Made by a program: the position numbers and the translations under genes. A stretch of DNA of 9,466 bases from Ruixingdingia sedimenti (GTDB lineage Bacteria; Pseudomonadota; Alphaproteobacteria; Rhodobacterales; Rhodobacteraceae): the NCBI RefSeq assembly GCF_031432425.1, contig NZ_JAVKPH010000062.1, positions 1 through 9,466 on the forward strand. The letters are read 5' to 3'. This document shows, piece by piece, positions 1-5,703 of the stretch. Each line of letters starts with the position of its first letter. The first letter of the stretch is position 1. The notes beneath the pieces are model-generated. The model saw only the letters and a list, made by a program, of their open reading frames with translations. It made no database searches and had not been told where the DNA came from.

Positions 1-33
1 GTCGGTCTGCTCATGCCACCCAGCTACCATGCT

Positions 34-52
34 GGATTCACGAGATGAATCC
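34..52. repeat. Perfect 7-bp inverted repeat in the IS leader
   Basis: GGATTCACGAGATGAATCC has arms GGATTCA and TGAATCC around a 5-nt loop. It lies between the IS terminal repeat and the transposase start. It could form a hairpin that limits read-through translation of the transposase from outside transcripts, a known strategy of insertion sequences. Its role here is inferred. Confidence 0.5.
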
Positions 53-58
53 CTCACA

Positions 59-77
59 GGATTTGTGCAACAGAGCC
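59..77. repeat. Terminal inverted repeat of the left IS
   Basis: GGATTTGTGCAACAGAGCC on the plus strand (GGCTCTGTTGCACAAATCC outward-in) is the putative outer end. The IS boundary would be between 77 and 78. The partner repeat is outside the window. Confidence 0.6.
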
Positions 78-82
78 TATGC

Positions 83-99
83 GGACGGTAAAACCGTCC
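83..99. repeat. Perfect 7-bp inverted repeat upstream of chrBA
   Basis: GGACGGTAAAACCGTCC has arms GGACGGT and ACCGTCC around AAA. It sits just outside the IS end and 240 bp upstream of the chromate genes. No T-tract follows on either strand, so a simple intrinsic terminator is unlikely. A protein-binding palindrome or the remnant of a terminator of a lost gene are both possible. Confidence 0.5.
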
Positions 100-221
100 C
101 GTCATCGAAACGGCTGCCAGAAAAAGATCAGCAGCAGGCTATGCCATGGCCCGATACCGTGGAGATCTGCCGGTTCATGCGAACTGCCCGTGTCAATTGT
201 GGCCGATGCAACACCAGGCGC

Positions 222-251
222 TTGACATTCCACCGTCGCCGAAAGAGTTTT
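222..251 (+). promoter_or_regulatory. Candidate promoter of the chrBA genes
   Basis: A full consensus -35 box TTGACA is at 222-227, about 110 bp upstream of the first chromate gene. No good -10 lies at 16-18 bp; the nearest hexamers, such as GAGTTT at 245-250, match TATAAT poorly. Either an activator is needed or the hexamer is coincidental. The rest of 78-337 holds no ORF I can assign; the open frames there show no recognisable family. Confidence 0.35.
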
Positions 252-337
252 CCGGCATGGGGTCTTGCGATGCCCCACGAGGCGCCAGCCGAAGATCGCG
301 TTCCAATCCGATCATTCACTCAATGGAGGGAACGCAG

Positions 338-1183
338 ATGCCTGCGCCTGATGCCATAACCTGCGACAAGCTCGCCAAGCTGATCGGCACCGCACGATGC
401 CCCGTCGTCCTCGACGTGCGCCGGGCGGATGCGCGGGATGCCCAACCCCGCCTCGTTCCTTCCGCACGATGGCTGGACGAAGACGGCATCGCGCCCGCAG
501 CCCTGACCGAACTGGCCCGCGATCTCGATCGCCCGGTGGTGGTCCTTTGCGCCGAGGGGCACGGGCGCAGTCAGGGCATCGCCGCCTGGCTGCGCCATGA
601 AGGAGTCGCCGCCGAGTATCTGGAGGGTGGCATGACGGCATGGCTTGCCGCTGGCCTGCCACTCGTCACGACCACGAAGATCACCGGCCACGATCCGCAG
701 GGCCGCAGCCTCTGGGTGACGCGGGCGCGGCCCAAGATCGACCGCATCGCCTGCCCTTGGCTGATCCGGCGTTTCATCGATCCGCGGGCGGTTTTTCTGT
801 TCGTCGCCCCGGCCGAGGTGCCCACGGTGGCCGAGCGGTTCGGCGCCATGCCCTTCGACGTCGAAGGCGTGTTCTGGAGTCATCGTGGCGAGGACTGCAC
901 CTTCGACGTGCTGCTGAAGGAAACCCGGCTGAGCATCCCGGCGCTCGACCGGCTGGCGCTGATCGTGCGCGGTGCGGATACCGCCCGTCTGAATCTCGCC
1001 CCCGAAGCGGCGGGCCTGCTGGCGGCCTCGCTGGGCCTGTCGCGGATGTATTCCGACGATCTGGAACAACTCGATGCCGGATTGCAGCTCTACGACGCTT
1101 TCTACCGTTGGGCACGCGATGCCACGGACGAGATCCACAACTGGCCGACCAACACCCGCGACGCGGGCCGGAGCGCGACATGA
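338..1183 (+). CDS. chrB: Rhodanese-ChrB fusion (sulfurtransferase/chromate resistance protein)
   Basis: This 281-aa protein has two domains. Residues about 8-108 form a rhodanese-like fold, with active-site loop CAEGHGRS (Cys71 to Arg77) and a YLEGGMTAW C-terminal signature at about 94-102. Residues about 123-275 match the ChrB C-terminal (chromate resistance) domain, with WVTRARPKIDRIACPWLIRR at 126-145, then FWSHRGEDCTFD, an IVRGADT segment and a final HNW. It lacks the N-terminal regulator-like domain of classical ChrB, so a role in chromate or sulfur-oxyanion handling is likelier than repression. The start at 338 is chosen because GGAGGG lies 7 nt upstream; the frame stays open to 146, but those residues match nothing. 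Its stop overlaps the chrA start (ATGA), so the two are probably translationally coupled. Biochemical function in this family remains poorly established. Confidence 0.85.
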   Translation: MPAPDAITCDKLAKLIGTARCPVVLDVRRADARDAQPRLVPSARWLDEDGIAPAALTELARDLDRPVVVLCAEGHGRSQGIAAWLRHEGVAAEYLEGGMTAWLAAGLPLVTTTKITGHDPQGRSLWVTRARPKIDRIACPWLIRRFIDPRAVFLFVAPAEVPTVAERFGAMPFDVEGVFWSHRGEDCTFDVLLKETRLSIPALDRLALIVRGADTARLNLAPEAAGLLAASLGLSRMYSDDLEQLDAGLQLYDAFYRWARDATDEIHNWPTNTRDAGRSAT

Positions 1184-2544
1184 AACAGCGCGACGGATTT
1201 CCCACGCTGGGTCAGGCCACCGGGGTCTGGGCCAGGATCGCCGTGCTGAGTTTCGGCGGGCCGGCGGGCCAGATCGCGGTGATGCACCGGATACTGGTCG
1301 AGGAACGCAAATGGCTCGGGGATGCGCGTTTCCTCCATGCCCTGAACTTCTGCATGTTGCTGCCCGGTCCCGAGGCGCAGCAGATGGCGACCTATATCGG
1401 CTGGCTGATGCACGGTGTGCGCGGCGCCCTGATCGCGGGGCTGCTGTTCATCCTGCCGGGTTTCATCGCCATGATGGTGCTGAGCTGGGTCTACGCGGTC
1501 TATGGCGACGTGCCGGTGGTGACCGCGCTGTTCTTCGGGCTGAAGGCCGCGGTGCTGGCGATCGTGTTGCAAGCGGTGTTCCGCATCGGCAAACGTGCCC
1601 TGAAGAACAATGTCATGCTCGGCCTGGCCGCCGCATCCTTCTTCGCTATTTTCCTGTTCGATGCACCCTTCCCGCTGATCGTGGCGCTGGCGGCGGCTAT
1701 CGGCTGGATCGGGACAAAGGCCGGGATCGCGGCTTTCCAGGGCGGCGGTGGACATGGCTCCACAGGTGGCGCGCATGTCAGCGACGCCGACACGATCCTT
1801 GGCGAAGAGCTTGACCTTCCGCCCACGGCACGAAGAAACGCCTTCCGCGCGGGACGGGCGGCGGTCGCGCTCTGGTTGTTGCCGGTGGCGCTGTTGGTCG
1901 CGTTGGTGCCGGGCAGCGTCTTCACCGATATCGCGCTCTATTTCTCGAAACTCGCGGTGCTGACCTTCGGCGGAGCCTATGCGGTTCTGGCCTGGGTCGC
2001 GCAGGAGGCGGTCGGCACCTATGGCTGGCTGGAACCGGGCGAGATGCTCGACGGTCTCGGCATGGCCGAAACCATGCCGGGGCCGCTGATCAAGGTGCTG
2101 CAATTCGTCGGCTTCATGGGCGCGCTCCGCGAGGCGGGATGGGCCATGCCGCTGCTGGCGGCAACGTTCGGGGGCATCCTGACGACATGGGTGACCTTCG
2201 CGCCGTGCTTCGCCTGGATTCTGCTCGGTGCCCCGTTCATGGAAGGGCTGCGGGAAAACCGGGCGCTCGCGGCGGCGCTGGCTTCGGTCACGGCGGCGGT
2301 GGTGGGGGTGATTCTCAACCTCGGGATCTGGTTCGCGATCCATGTGATCTGGCGCGAGGTCGAGCCTTTCGACTGGGGGCCGGTCTCGACCAGCGTTCCG
2401 GTGCCGGAAACGCTGGATGCCTGGGCGCTGGCCCTTTCGGCGCTGGCCCTCCTCGCGGTGTTCCGGCTGAAGCTCGGCATCGGCCTCGTGCTCGGGGGGG
2501 CGGCGCTGGTTGGCCTCGGCCTGCATCTGGCCGGGGCGATCTGA
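1180..2544 (+). CDS. chrA: Chromate transporter ChrA (two-domain, long-chain type)
   Basis: This 454-aa polytopic membrane protein of the CHR superfamily exports chromate from the cytoplasm, energised by the proton motive force in characterised members. The two homologous halves are visible. The N-half carries SFGGPAGQ at 24-31 and LPGPEAQQ at 61-68. The C-half carries TFGGAYAV at 262-269 and ETMPGP at 297-302. A Gly/His-containing hydrophilic linker (about 186-225, with GGGGHGSTGGAH) joins them. Length and both FGG and PGP motifs fit an intact long-chain ChrA. The ATG overlaps the stop of the upstream rhodanese-ChrB gene, and CCGGAG at 1168-1173 is a good ribosome binding site 6 nt upstream. 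It is the last gene before a hairpin and a convergent arsR. Sulfate-analogue selectivity cannot be read from sequence. Confidence 0.95.
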   Translation: MKQRDGFPTLGQATGVWARIAVLSFGGPAGQIAVMHRILVEERKWLGDARFLHALNFCMLLPGPEAQQMATYIGWLMHGVRGALIAGLLFILPGFIAMMVLSWVYAVYGDVPVVTALFFGLKAAVLAIVLQAVFRIGKRALKNNVMLGLAAASFFAIFLFDAPFPLIVALAAAIGWIGTKAGIAAFQGGGGHGSTGGAHVSDADTILGEELDLPPTARRNAFRAGRAAVALWLLPVALLVALVPGSVFTDIALYFSKLAVLTFGGAYAVLAWVAQEAVGTYGWLEPGEMLDGLGMAETMPGPLIKVLQFVGFMGALREAGWAMPLLAATFGGILTTWVTFAPCFAWILLGAPFMEGLRENRALAAALASVTAAVVGVILNLGIWFAIHVIWREVEPFDWGPVSTSVPVPETLDAWALALSALALLAVFRLKLGIGLVLGGAALVGLGLHLAGAI

Positions 2545-2602
2545 CGGCGGGTGGCGCGGCCGCTGCCCGAACCGGAAGACACCCGGCTATCCGCCAGTCC
2601 AA

Positions 2603-2634
2603 GGGTGGCGGCGCCGCCTGAGCGACCGCCACCC
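2603..2634. terminator. Hairpin between convergent chrA and arsR
   Basis: GGGTGGCGG (2603-2611) pairs perfectly with CCGCCACCC (2626-2634) across a 14-nt loop. It lies in the 100-bp gap between the 3' ends of chrA and arsR, 10 nt past the arsR stop. There is no T-run on either side, so it may be a weak bidirectional terminator or an mRNA-stabilising stem. A GCGGCCGC palindrome at 2556-2563 is in the same gap. Confidence 0.5.
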
Positions 2635-2644
2635 GGTTGACCGA

Positions 2645-2980
2645 TCAGGTGTTGCCGCACATCACGGCTCGATCCACGTCGACACAGAGGCCGATCTGCC
2701 CCGCACAGCAATCCTCCATCAGGAACCGCACCAGGCCGTTCAGCGCCTCGAAATCGACGCTGTAGAGGATCGAGCGGCTTTCGCGGCGCGAGGCGACCAG
2801 TCCCGCGCGTTCCAGTTCCTTGATGTGGAAGCTCACGTTCGAGGCGGGCACCTCGGCCTGGTCCGCGATCACCCCGGACGCCAGCCCCTCGGGACCGGCG
2901 ACGACCAGCAGCCGCAGGATGCGCAGCCGGGTTTCCTGGGACAGCGCCCCGAAGGCGGCGAGGGCTTGACGTTCTTCCAT
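2645..2980 (-). CDS. arsR: ArsR/SmtB-family arsenic-responsive repressor
   Basis: This 111-aa winged helix-turn-helix repressor dissociates from DNA on binding As(III) or Sb(III). The family opening is ALSQETRLRILRLL (about 12-25). The recognition region is ASNVSFHIKELERAGLV (46-62), where the family usually has SxxSxHLxxL; here FHIKEL replaces HLxxL, a common variant. The classical metal box ELCVCDL on the recognition helix is absent. Instead a C-terminal cluster carries Cys91-Cys92, Cys99 and Cys108 (DCCAGQIGLC), resembling the C-terminal three-cysteine As(III) site described for Acidithiobacillus ferrooxidans ArsR. The start at 2980 has AGGA 10 nt upstream on its strand, embedded in the probable operator. 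It is transcribed divergently from the arsenic operon, with a 42-bp gap, so it probably controls both itself and that operon. Confidence 0.92.
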   Translation of the reverse strand: MEERQALAAFGALSQETRLRILRLLVVAGPEGLASGVIADQAEVPASNVSFHIKELERAGLVASRRESRSILYSVDFEALNGLVRFLMEDCCAGQIGLCVDVDRAVMCGNT

Positions 2981-3014
2981 ATTTCAACAATCCTACAAAT
3001 GTAGAATCGAAAGG
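2966..3014. promoter_or_regulatory. Divergent arsR/ars operon control region with palindromic operator
   Basis: The 42-bp gap between the arsR start (2980) and the operon start (3023) is AT-rich for this window. It contains CTACAAATGTAG (2993-3004), a 5-bp inverted repeat CTACA/TGTAG around AA, flanked by T and A that also pair (2991, 3006). This is the expected place and form for an ArsR operator, and it overlaps the arsR ribosome binding site (TCCT 2991-2994 on plus). TTGACG at 2966-2971, inside arsR, could be a -35 for the operon, but no good -10 is at standard spacing. AAAGG at 3010-3014 is the ribosome binding site for the first operon gene, 8 nt from its ATG. Confidence 0.6.
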
Positions 3015-3022
3015 TATCGTAG

Positions 3023-3544
3023 ATGACGGCTCGAAGCAACCTCGGCGCGCTCACCGGCGCGGCCGACCCGGAAGATATTGCCATCGGCGAGCTTCTGGCG
3101 GCGCTGGACGGCGCGGCCGATCTGCCGCTGGTGTTCAGCTACGATGGCCGGAACGTGAAGCCCGGCTATCACGTCACCGAGGTCAAGGTCGGGCGCTTCG
3201 AGGCGCTGGACTGTGGCGCGAACCCGGAAAGCTGGACGGAAATCTTCATTCAACTCTGGGACGTGAACGAGGATCGCAGCCACATGCCAGCGGGCAAGTT
3301 CGTCAAGATCATCGGCAAGGTGATCGAGCATGTCGCGCTCGACGGCAGCGCGAAGCTGACCTTCGAGGTCAGCGACGGGGAACGCCCGATGCAGCTTCAC
3401 CGGGCGGCGCTGCCCCGGATCGAGGATGGCCAGGTCCGGGTGGCTCTTTCGCCGCGCCCGGCAAGCTGCAAGCCCCGCGACCGCTGGCTTCAGGAACAGA
3501 AAAGCTGCTCGGCCCCGGCTGGAGCGCAGCCCTGCTGCGGGTGA
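3023..3544 (+). CDS. DUF6428-like ars operon protein with Cys-rich tail
   Basis: This soluble 173-aa protein heads the arsenic operon. The central block, with LVFSYDGRNVKPGYHVTEVK at about 36-55, DCG at 63-65 and a TEIFIQLWDV segment at 72-81, resembles DUF6428-family proteins that I associate with alphaproteobacterial arsenic loci; the assignment is from memory. No signal peptide, membrane helix or catalytic motif is visible. The C-terminal extension is basic and ends in cysteines (Cys149, Cys162, Cys171, Cys172; last residues PCCG). That vicinal pair plus neighbours could bind As(III), as in arsenic-responsive proteins; this is inference. The ATG has AAAGG 8 nt upstream. Its stop lies just before the arsC start, with a GTGA overlap to an alternative arsC start, suggesting coupled translation. 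Possible roles are arsenite chaperone, reductase partner or buffer; none is demonstrated. Confidence 0.65.
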   Translation: MTARSNLGALTGAADPEDIAIGELLAALDGAADLPLVFSYDGRNVKPGYHVTEVKVGRFEALDCGANPESWTEIFIQLWDVNEDRSHMPAGKFVKIIGKVIEHVALDGSAKLTFEVSDGERPMQLHRAALPRIEDGQVRVALSPRPASCKPRDRWLQEQKSCSAPAGAQPCCG

Positions 3545-3549
3545 TCGCC

Positions 3550-4086
3550 ATGACGGACCAAACCCCTCGCGTGTTCAATGTGCTGTTCCTCTGCACCGGC
3601 AATTCGGCCCGGTCGATCATCGCCGAAAGCGTCCTGCGGCAGGACGGCGGCGGGCGCTTCCGGGCCTTCTCGGCCGGAAGCCATCCGAAAGCGGAAGTCC
3701 ACCCGACCGCGTTGCAGGTGCTGGAGAACTTCCGCTACCCGACCGATGGCCTGCGCTCGAAGAGCTGGGACGAGTTCGCCGGGCCGGACGCGCCGGTGAT
3801 GGATTTCGTGTTCACCGTCTGCGACAACGCTGCCGGGGAGGTCTGCCCGCTCTGGCCGGGCCAGCCGATGACCGCGCATTGGGGGATCGAAGACCCTGCA
3901 ACTGCTGTCGGCACCGAGCTTGAGCGCAAGATGGCCTTCATCAATGCGCTGAGCTATATGAAGGCGCGGATCGCGGCCTTCGCCGCGCTCCCTATCGCTT
4001 CTCTTGATCGGTTGAGCCTTGCGACCAGGCTGCGCGAGATCGGCCGGGCCGAGGGCGCGACCCGGCCCCGGCCGGATGTGGCGTGA
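3550..4086 (+). CDS. arsC: Arsenate reductase, low-molecular-weight phosphatase type
   Basis: This 178-aa cytoplasmic enzyme reduces arsenate to arsenite. The LMW-PTPase P-loop CTGNSARS is at 15-22 (CX5R: Cys15 to Arg21). The acid-loop Asp-Pro is at 115-116 (WGIEDPA). A cysteine pair Cys91/Cys98 in VFTVCDNAAGEVCPLWPG has the same 7-residue spacing as Cys82/Cys89 of Staphylococcus pI258 ArsC, suggesting thioredoxin-coupled disulfide relay rather than glutaredoxin dependence (inferred). The C-terminal tail past about 150 is an extension rich in Arg and Pro. The start is chosen as ATG 3550 because GGGTGA (3539-3544) sits 5 nt upstream; a GTG at 3541 overlapping the previous stop is a possible alternative adding three residues. 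It lies 9 nt upstream of a second, unrelated arsenate reductase gene. Confidence 0.9.
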   Translation: MTDQTPRVFNVLFLCTGNSARSIIAESVLRQDGGGRFRAFSAGSHPKAEVHPTALQVLENFRYPTDGLRSKSWDEFAGPDAPVMDFVFTVCDNAAGEVCPLWPGQPMTAHWGIEDPATAVGTELERKMAFINALSYMKARIAAFAALPIASLDRLSLATRLREIGRAEGATRPRPDVA

Positions 4087-4095
4087 GGGCGGATC

Positions 4096-4521
4096 ATGGA
4101 TGTCGTGATCTACCACAACCCCGACTGCGGCACGTCCCGCAACACCCTCGGCCTGATCCGCAATGCCGGGGTCGAGCCGCATGTGACCGAGTATCTGAAA
4201 TGCCCGCCTTCGCGGGACATGCTGGTGCAGCTCATCGCGCGCATGGGGCTGACCGTCCGTGACCTGCTGCGCGAGAAGGGAACGCCCTATGCCGATCTTG
4301 GCCTGGGCGATCCGGCGCTGACTGACGATCAGCTTCTGGATGCGATGGTGGCGCATCCGATCCTCATCAACCGGCCCATCGTGGTCAGCCCGCAGGGGGT
4401 GCGGCTCTGCCGCCCGTCCGAGGCGGTGCTGGACCTTTTGCCCCCGCAACAAGGCGCATTCACCAAGGAAGACGGCGAGCCGGTGGTGGATGCCCGGAGC
4501 TGCCGCATTGGCACGGCCTGA
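4096..4521 (+). CDS. arsC: Arsenate reductase, glutaredoxin-dependent (R773 type)
   Basis: This 141-aa protein of the ArsC/Spx family is a thioredoxin-fold enzyme that uses glutathione and glutaredoxin to reduce arsenate. The active-site segment HNPDCGTSRNTL places the catalytic cysteine at Cys11. Arg59, Arg93 and Arg106 align with the three arsenate-binding arginines of the R773 enzyme (Arg60, Arg94, Arg107; Cys12) with a uniform offset of one. The length equals the usual 140 or so residues. GAGG at 4085-4088, overlapping the stop of the preceding arsC, lies 7 nt upstream of the ATG. All expected functional residues are present, so it should be active. With the preceding LMW-type enzyme it gives the operon two evolutionarily unrelated arsenate reductases drawing on different thiol pools. 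Confidence 0.95.
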   Translation: MDVVIYHNPDCGTSRNTLGLIRNAGVEPHVTEYLKCPPSRDMLVQLIARMGLTVRDLLREKGTPYADLGLGDPALTDDQLLDAMVAHPILINRPIVVSPQGVRLCRPSEAVLDLLPPQQGAFTKEDGEPVVDARSCRIGTA

Positions 4522-4596
4522 CCACCCCCGAGACCGGATGCCCGCAGCCGCCTGCCCGGACGGGGCGCGGGGTGGAACCCTTTACCGGAGATACAG
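4522..4596. other. arsC-acr3 spacer with weak stem and acr3 ribosome binding site
   Basis: This 75-bp GC-rich gap is the only sizeable gap within the operon. CCACCCC (4522-4528) can pair with GGGGTGG (4569-4575) across 40 nt, with further GC pairing possible inside. CCGGAG at 4585-4590 is a clear ribosome binding site 6 nt before the acr3 ATG. The stem has no T-run; an effect on relative expression of acr3 is possible but speculative. Confidence 0.4.
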
Positions 4597-5703
4597 ATGA
4601 CCTCCCCGCCGATCACAACTTCCGCGCCGCCTTCGCGGCTTTCCTTCCTCGACCGCTGGCTGACGCTGTGGATCTTCGCCGCGATAGCGCTCGGCATCCT
4701 GCTCGGGACGGTGTTCCCCGGCTTGGCCGGCGCGCTCGATGCGCTCTCGGTCGGCACCACCAACCTTCCCATCGCCATCGGCCTGATCCTGATGATGTAT
4801 CCGCCGCTGGCGAAGGTGCGATACGAGGAACTGCCCCGCGTGTTCTCCGACCGGCGGGTGCTGATCCTGTCGCTGGTGCAGAACTGGATCATCGGCCCGG
4901 TGCTGATGTTCGCCCTCGCCGTGATCTTCCTGCGCGATCACCCGGAATACATGACCGGCCTGATCCTGATCGGCCTGGCGCGCTGCATCGCCATGGTGCT
5001 GGTCTGGAACCAGCTTGCCCGAGGCGACGGCCAGTATGTCGCGGCGCTGGTCGCCTTCAACTCGGTGTTCCAGATCCTGTTCTTCTCCACCTATGCGTGG
5101 TTCTTCCTCTCGGTGCTGCCGCCGCTGTTCGGGCTGGAAGGCAGCGTGATCGACGTGAGCTTCCGGACCATCACCGAGGCGGTGCTGATCTATCTCGGCA
5201 TCCCCTTCGCGGCCGGGTTCCTCACCCGGCGCATCCTCGTCGCCCGCAAAGGCGAAGCCTGGTATGAAACCGCCTTCCTGCCCCGCATCGGCCCGGTCAC
5301 GCTGGCGGCACTGCTGTTCACCATCGTCGCCATGTTCAGCCTGAAAGGCGGCGACGTGGTGCGCCTGCCGGTCGATGCCCTGCGGATCGCCGTGCCGCTG
5401 GCGCTCTATTTCGTCATCCAGTTTCTCGTCAGCTTCGCCATGGGGCGGCTGATCGAGGCGGATTATCCGCGCACCACGGCCATCGCCTTCACGGCGGCGG
5501 GCAACAATTTCGAGCTGGCGATTGCCGTCGCCATCGCCGCCTTCGGCCTGGCCTCCCCGGTCGCCTTCGCGGCCGTGATCGGCCCGCTGGTCGAGGTGCC
5601 CGCGCTGATCCTGCTTGTCCATGTCGCCTTGCGGCTGGGTGCCCGATGGTTTCCAGATGACGCGAAGGCCCGCGAGGCGAGGGATATGGCGAAAGCAGGA
5701 TGA
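4597..5703 (+). CDS. acr3: Arsenite efflux carrier Acr3
   Basis: This 368-aa inner-membrane protein of the ACR3 (BART superfamily) type exports arsenite using the proton gradient. About ten hydrophobic segments are visible, starting near residue 21. The two residues essential in characterised Acr3 proteins are present: Cys130 in GLARCIAMVLVWNQLARGD and Glu306 in TAAGNNFELAIA. They are offset by one from Cys129/Glu305 of the Corynebacterium glutamicum protein. The length fits the bacterial family. It follows the two arsenate reductases, whose product it would export, and its stop overlaps the ATG of the MFS gene. The start is supported by CCGGAG 6 nt upstream. A different name, arsB, is sometimes used for this family, but it is unrelated to the E. 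coli ArsB carrier. Confidence 0.97.
   Translation: MTSPPITTSAPPSRLSFLDRWLTLWIFAAIALGILLGTVFPGLAGALDALSVGTTNLPIAIGLILMMYPPLAKVRYEELPRVFSDRRVLILSLVQNWIIGPVLMFALAVIFLRDHPEYMTGLILIGLARCIAMVLVWNQLARGDGQYVAALVAFNSVFQILFFSTYAWFFLSVLPPLFGLEGSVIDVSFRTITEAVLIYLGIPFAAGFLTRRILVARKGEAWYETAFLPRIGPVTLAALLFTIVAMFSLKGGDVVRLPVDALRIAVPLALYFVIQFLVSFAMGRLIEADYPRTTAIAFTAAGNNFELAIAVAIAAFGLASPVAFAAVIGPLVEVPALILLVHVALRLGARWFPDDAKAREARDMAKAG

Larger units (their letters stand above)
1..77 (-). mobile_element. 5' end of an IS5-family-like insertion sequence (partial)
   Basis: Read on the minus strand, the element begins at 77 with GGCTCTGTTGCACAAATCC, a typical terminal inverted repeat of the GGCT(C/T)TGTTGCA type. 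About 60 bp later comes an ATG at 14-12, whose first codons read M-S-R-P-T before the window ends. From memory, this leader plus the MSRPT start matches transposases of IS5-family elements common in Rhodobacterales and other alphaproteobacteria; this is recall, not a search. The transposase body and the other end lie outside the window, so target duplication and intactness cannot be judged. The element reads away from the chromate genes. An IS here supports the view that the resistance genes are part of a mobile or rearranged segment. Confidence 0.7.

Noticed and set aside
258..277. TGGGG/CCCCA inverted repeat before chrB
   Set aside because: Only a 5-bp stem with a 10-nt loop; expected often by chance at this GC content.
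146..337. Longer N-terminus for the rhodanese-ChrB protein starting at 146
   Set aside because: No ribosome binding site precedes 146, the extra 64 residues match no domain, and a strong GGAGGG stands 7 nt before ATG 338.
45..359. 104-codon plus-strand frame across the IS end and the chr leader
   Set aside because: It starts inside the IS terminal region, overlaps the chrB start and shows no recognisable family; likely chance in GC-rich DNA.
1102..2526. 474-codon minus-strand frame opposite chrA
   Set aside because: Antisense shadow with biased composition; chrA on the plus strand has all family motifs.
3541..3549. GTG 3541 as the start of the first arsC
   Set aside because: It overlaps the previous stop attractively, but no ribosome binding site is at proper spacing; ATG 3550 has GGGTGA 5 nt upstream. 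Kept as a possible alternative.
3490..4452. 320-codon minus-strand frame opposite both arsC genes
   Set aside because: Both plus-strand arsC genes have complete active-site residues; this frame has none.
4582..5622. 346-codon minus-strand frame opposite acr3
   Set aside because: Antisense shadow; composition dominated by Asp, Gln, His, Arg and Gly and no family.
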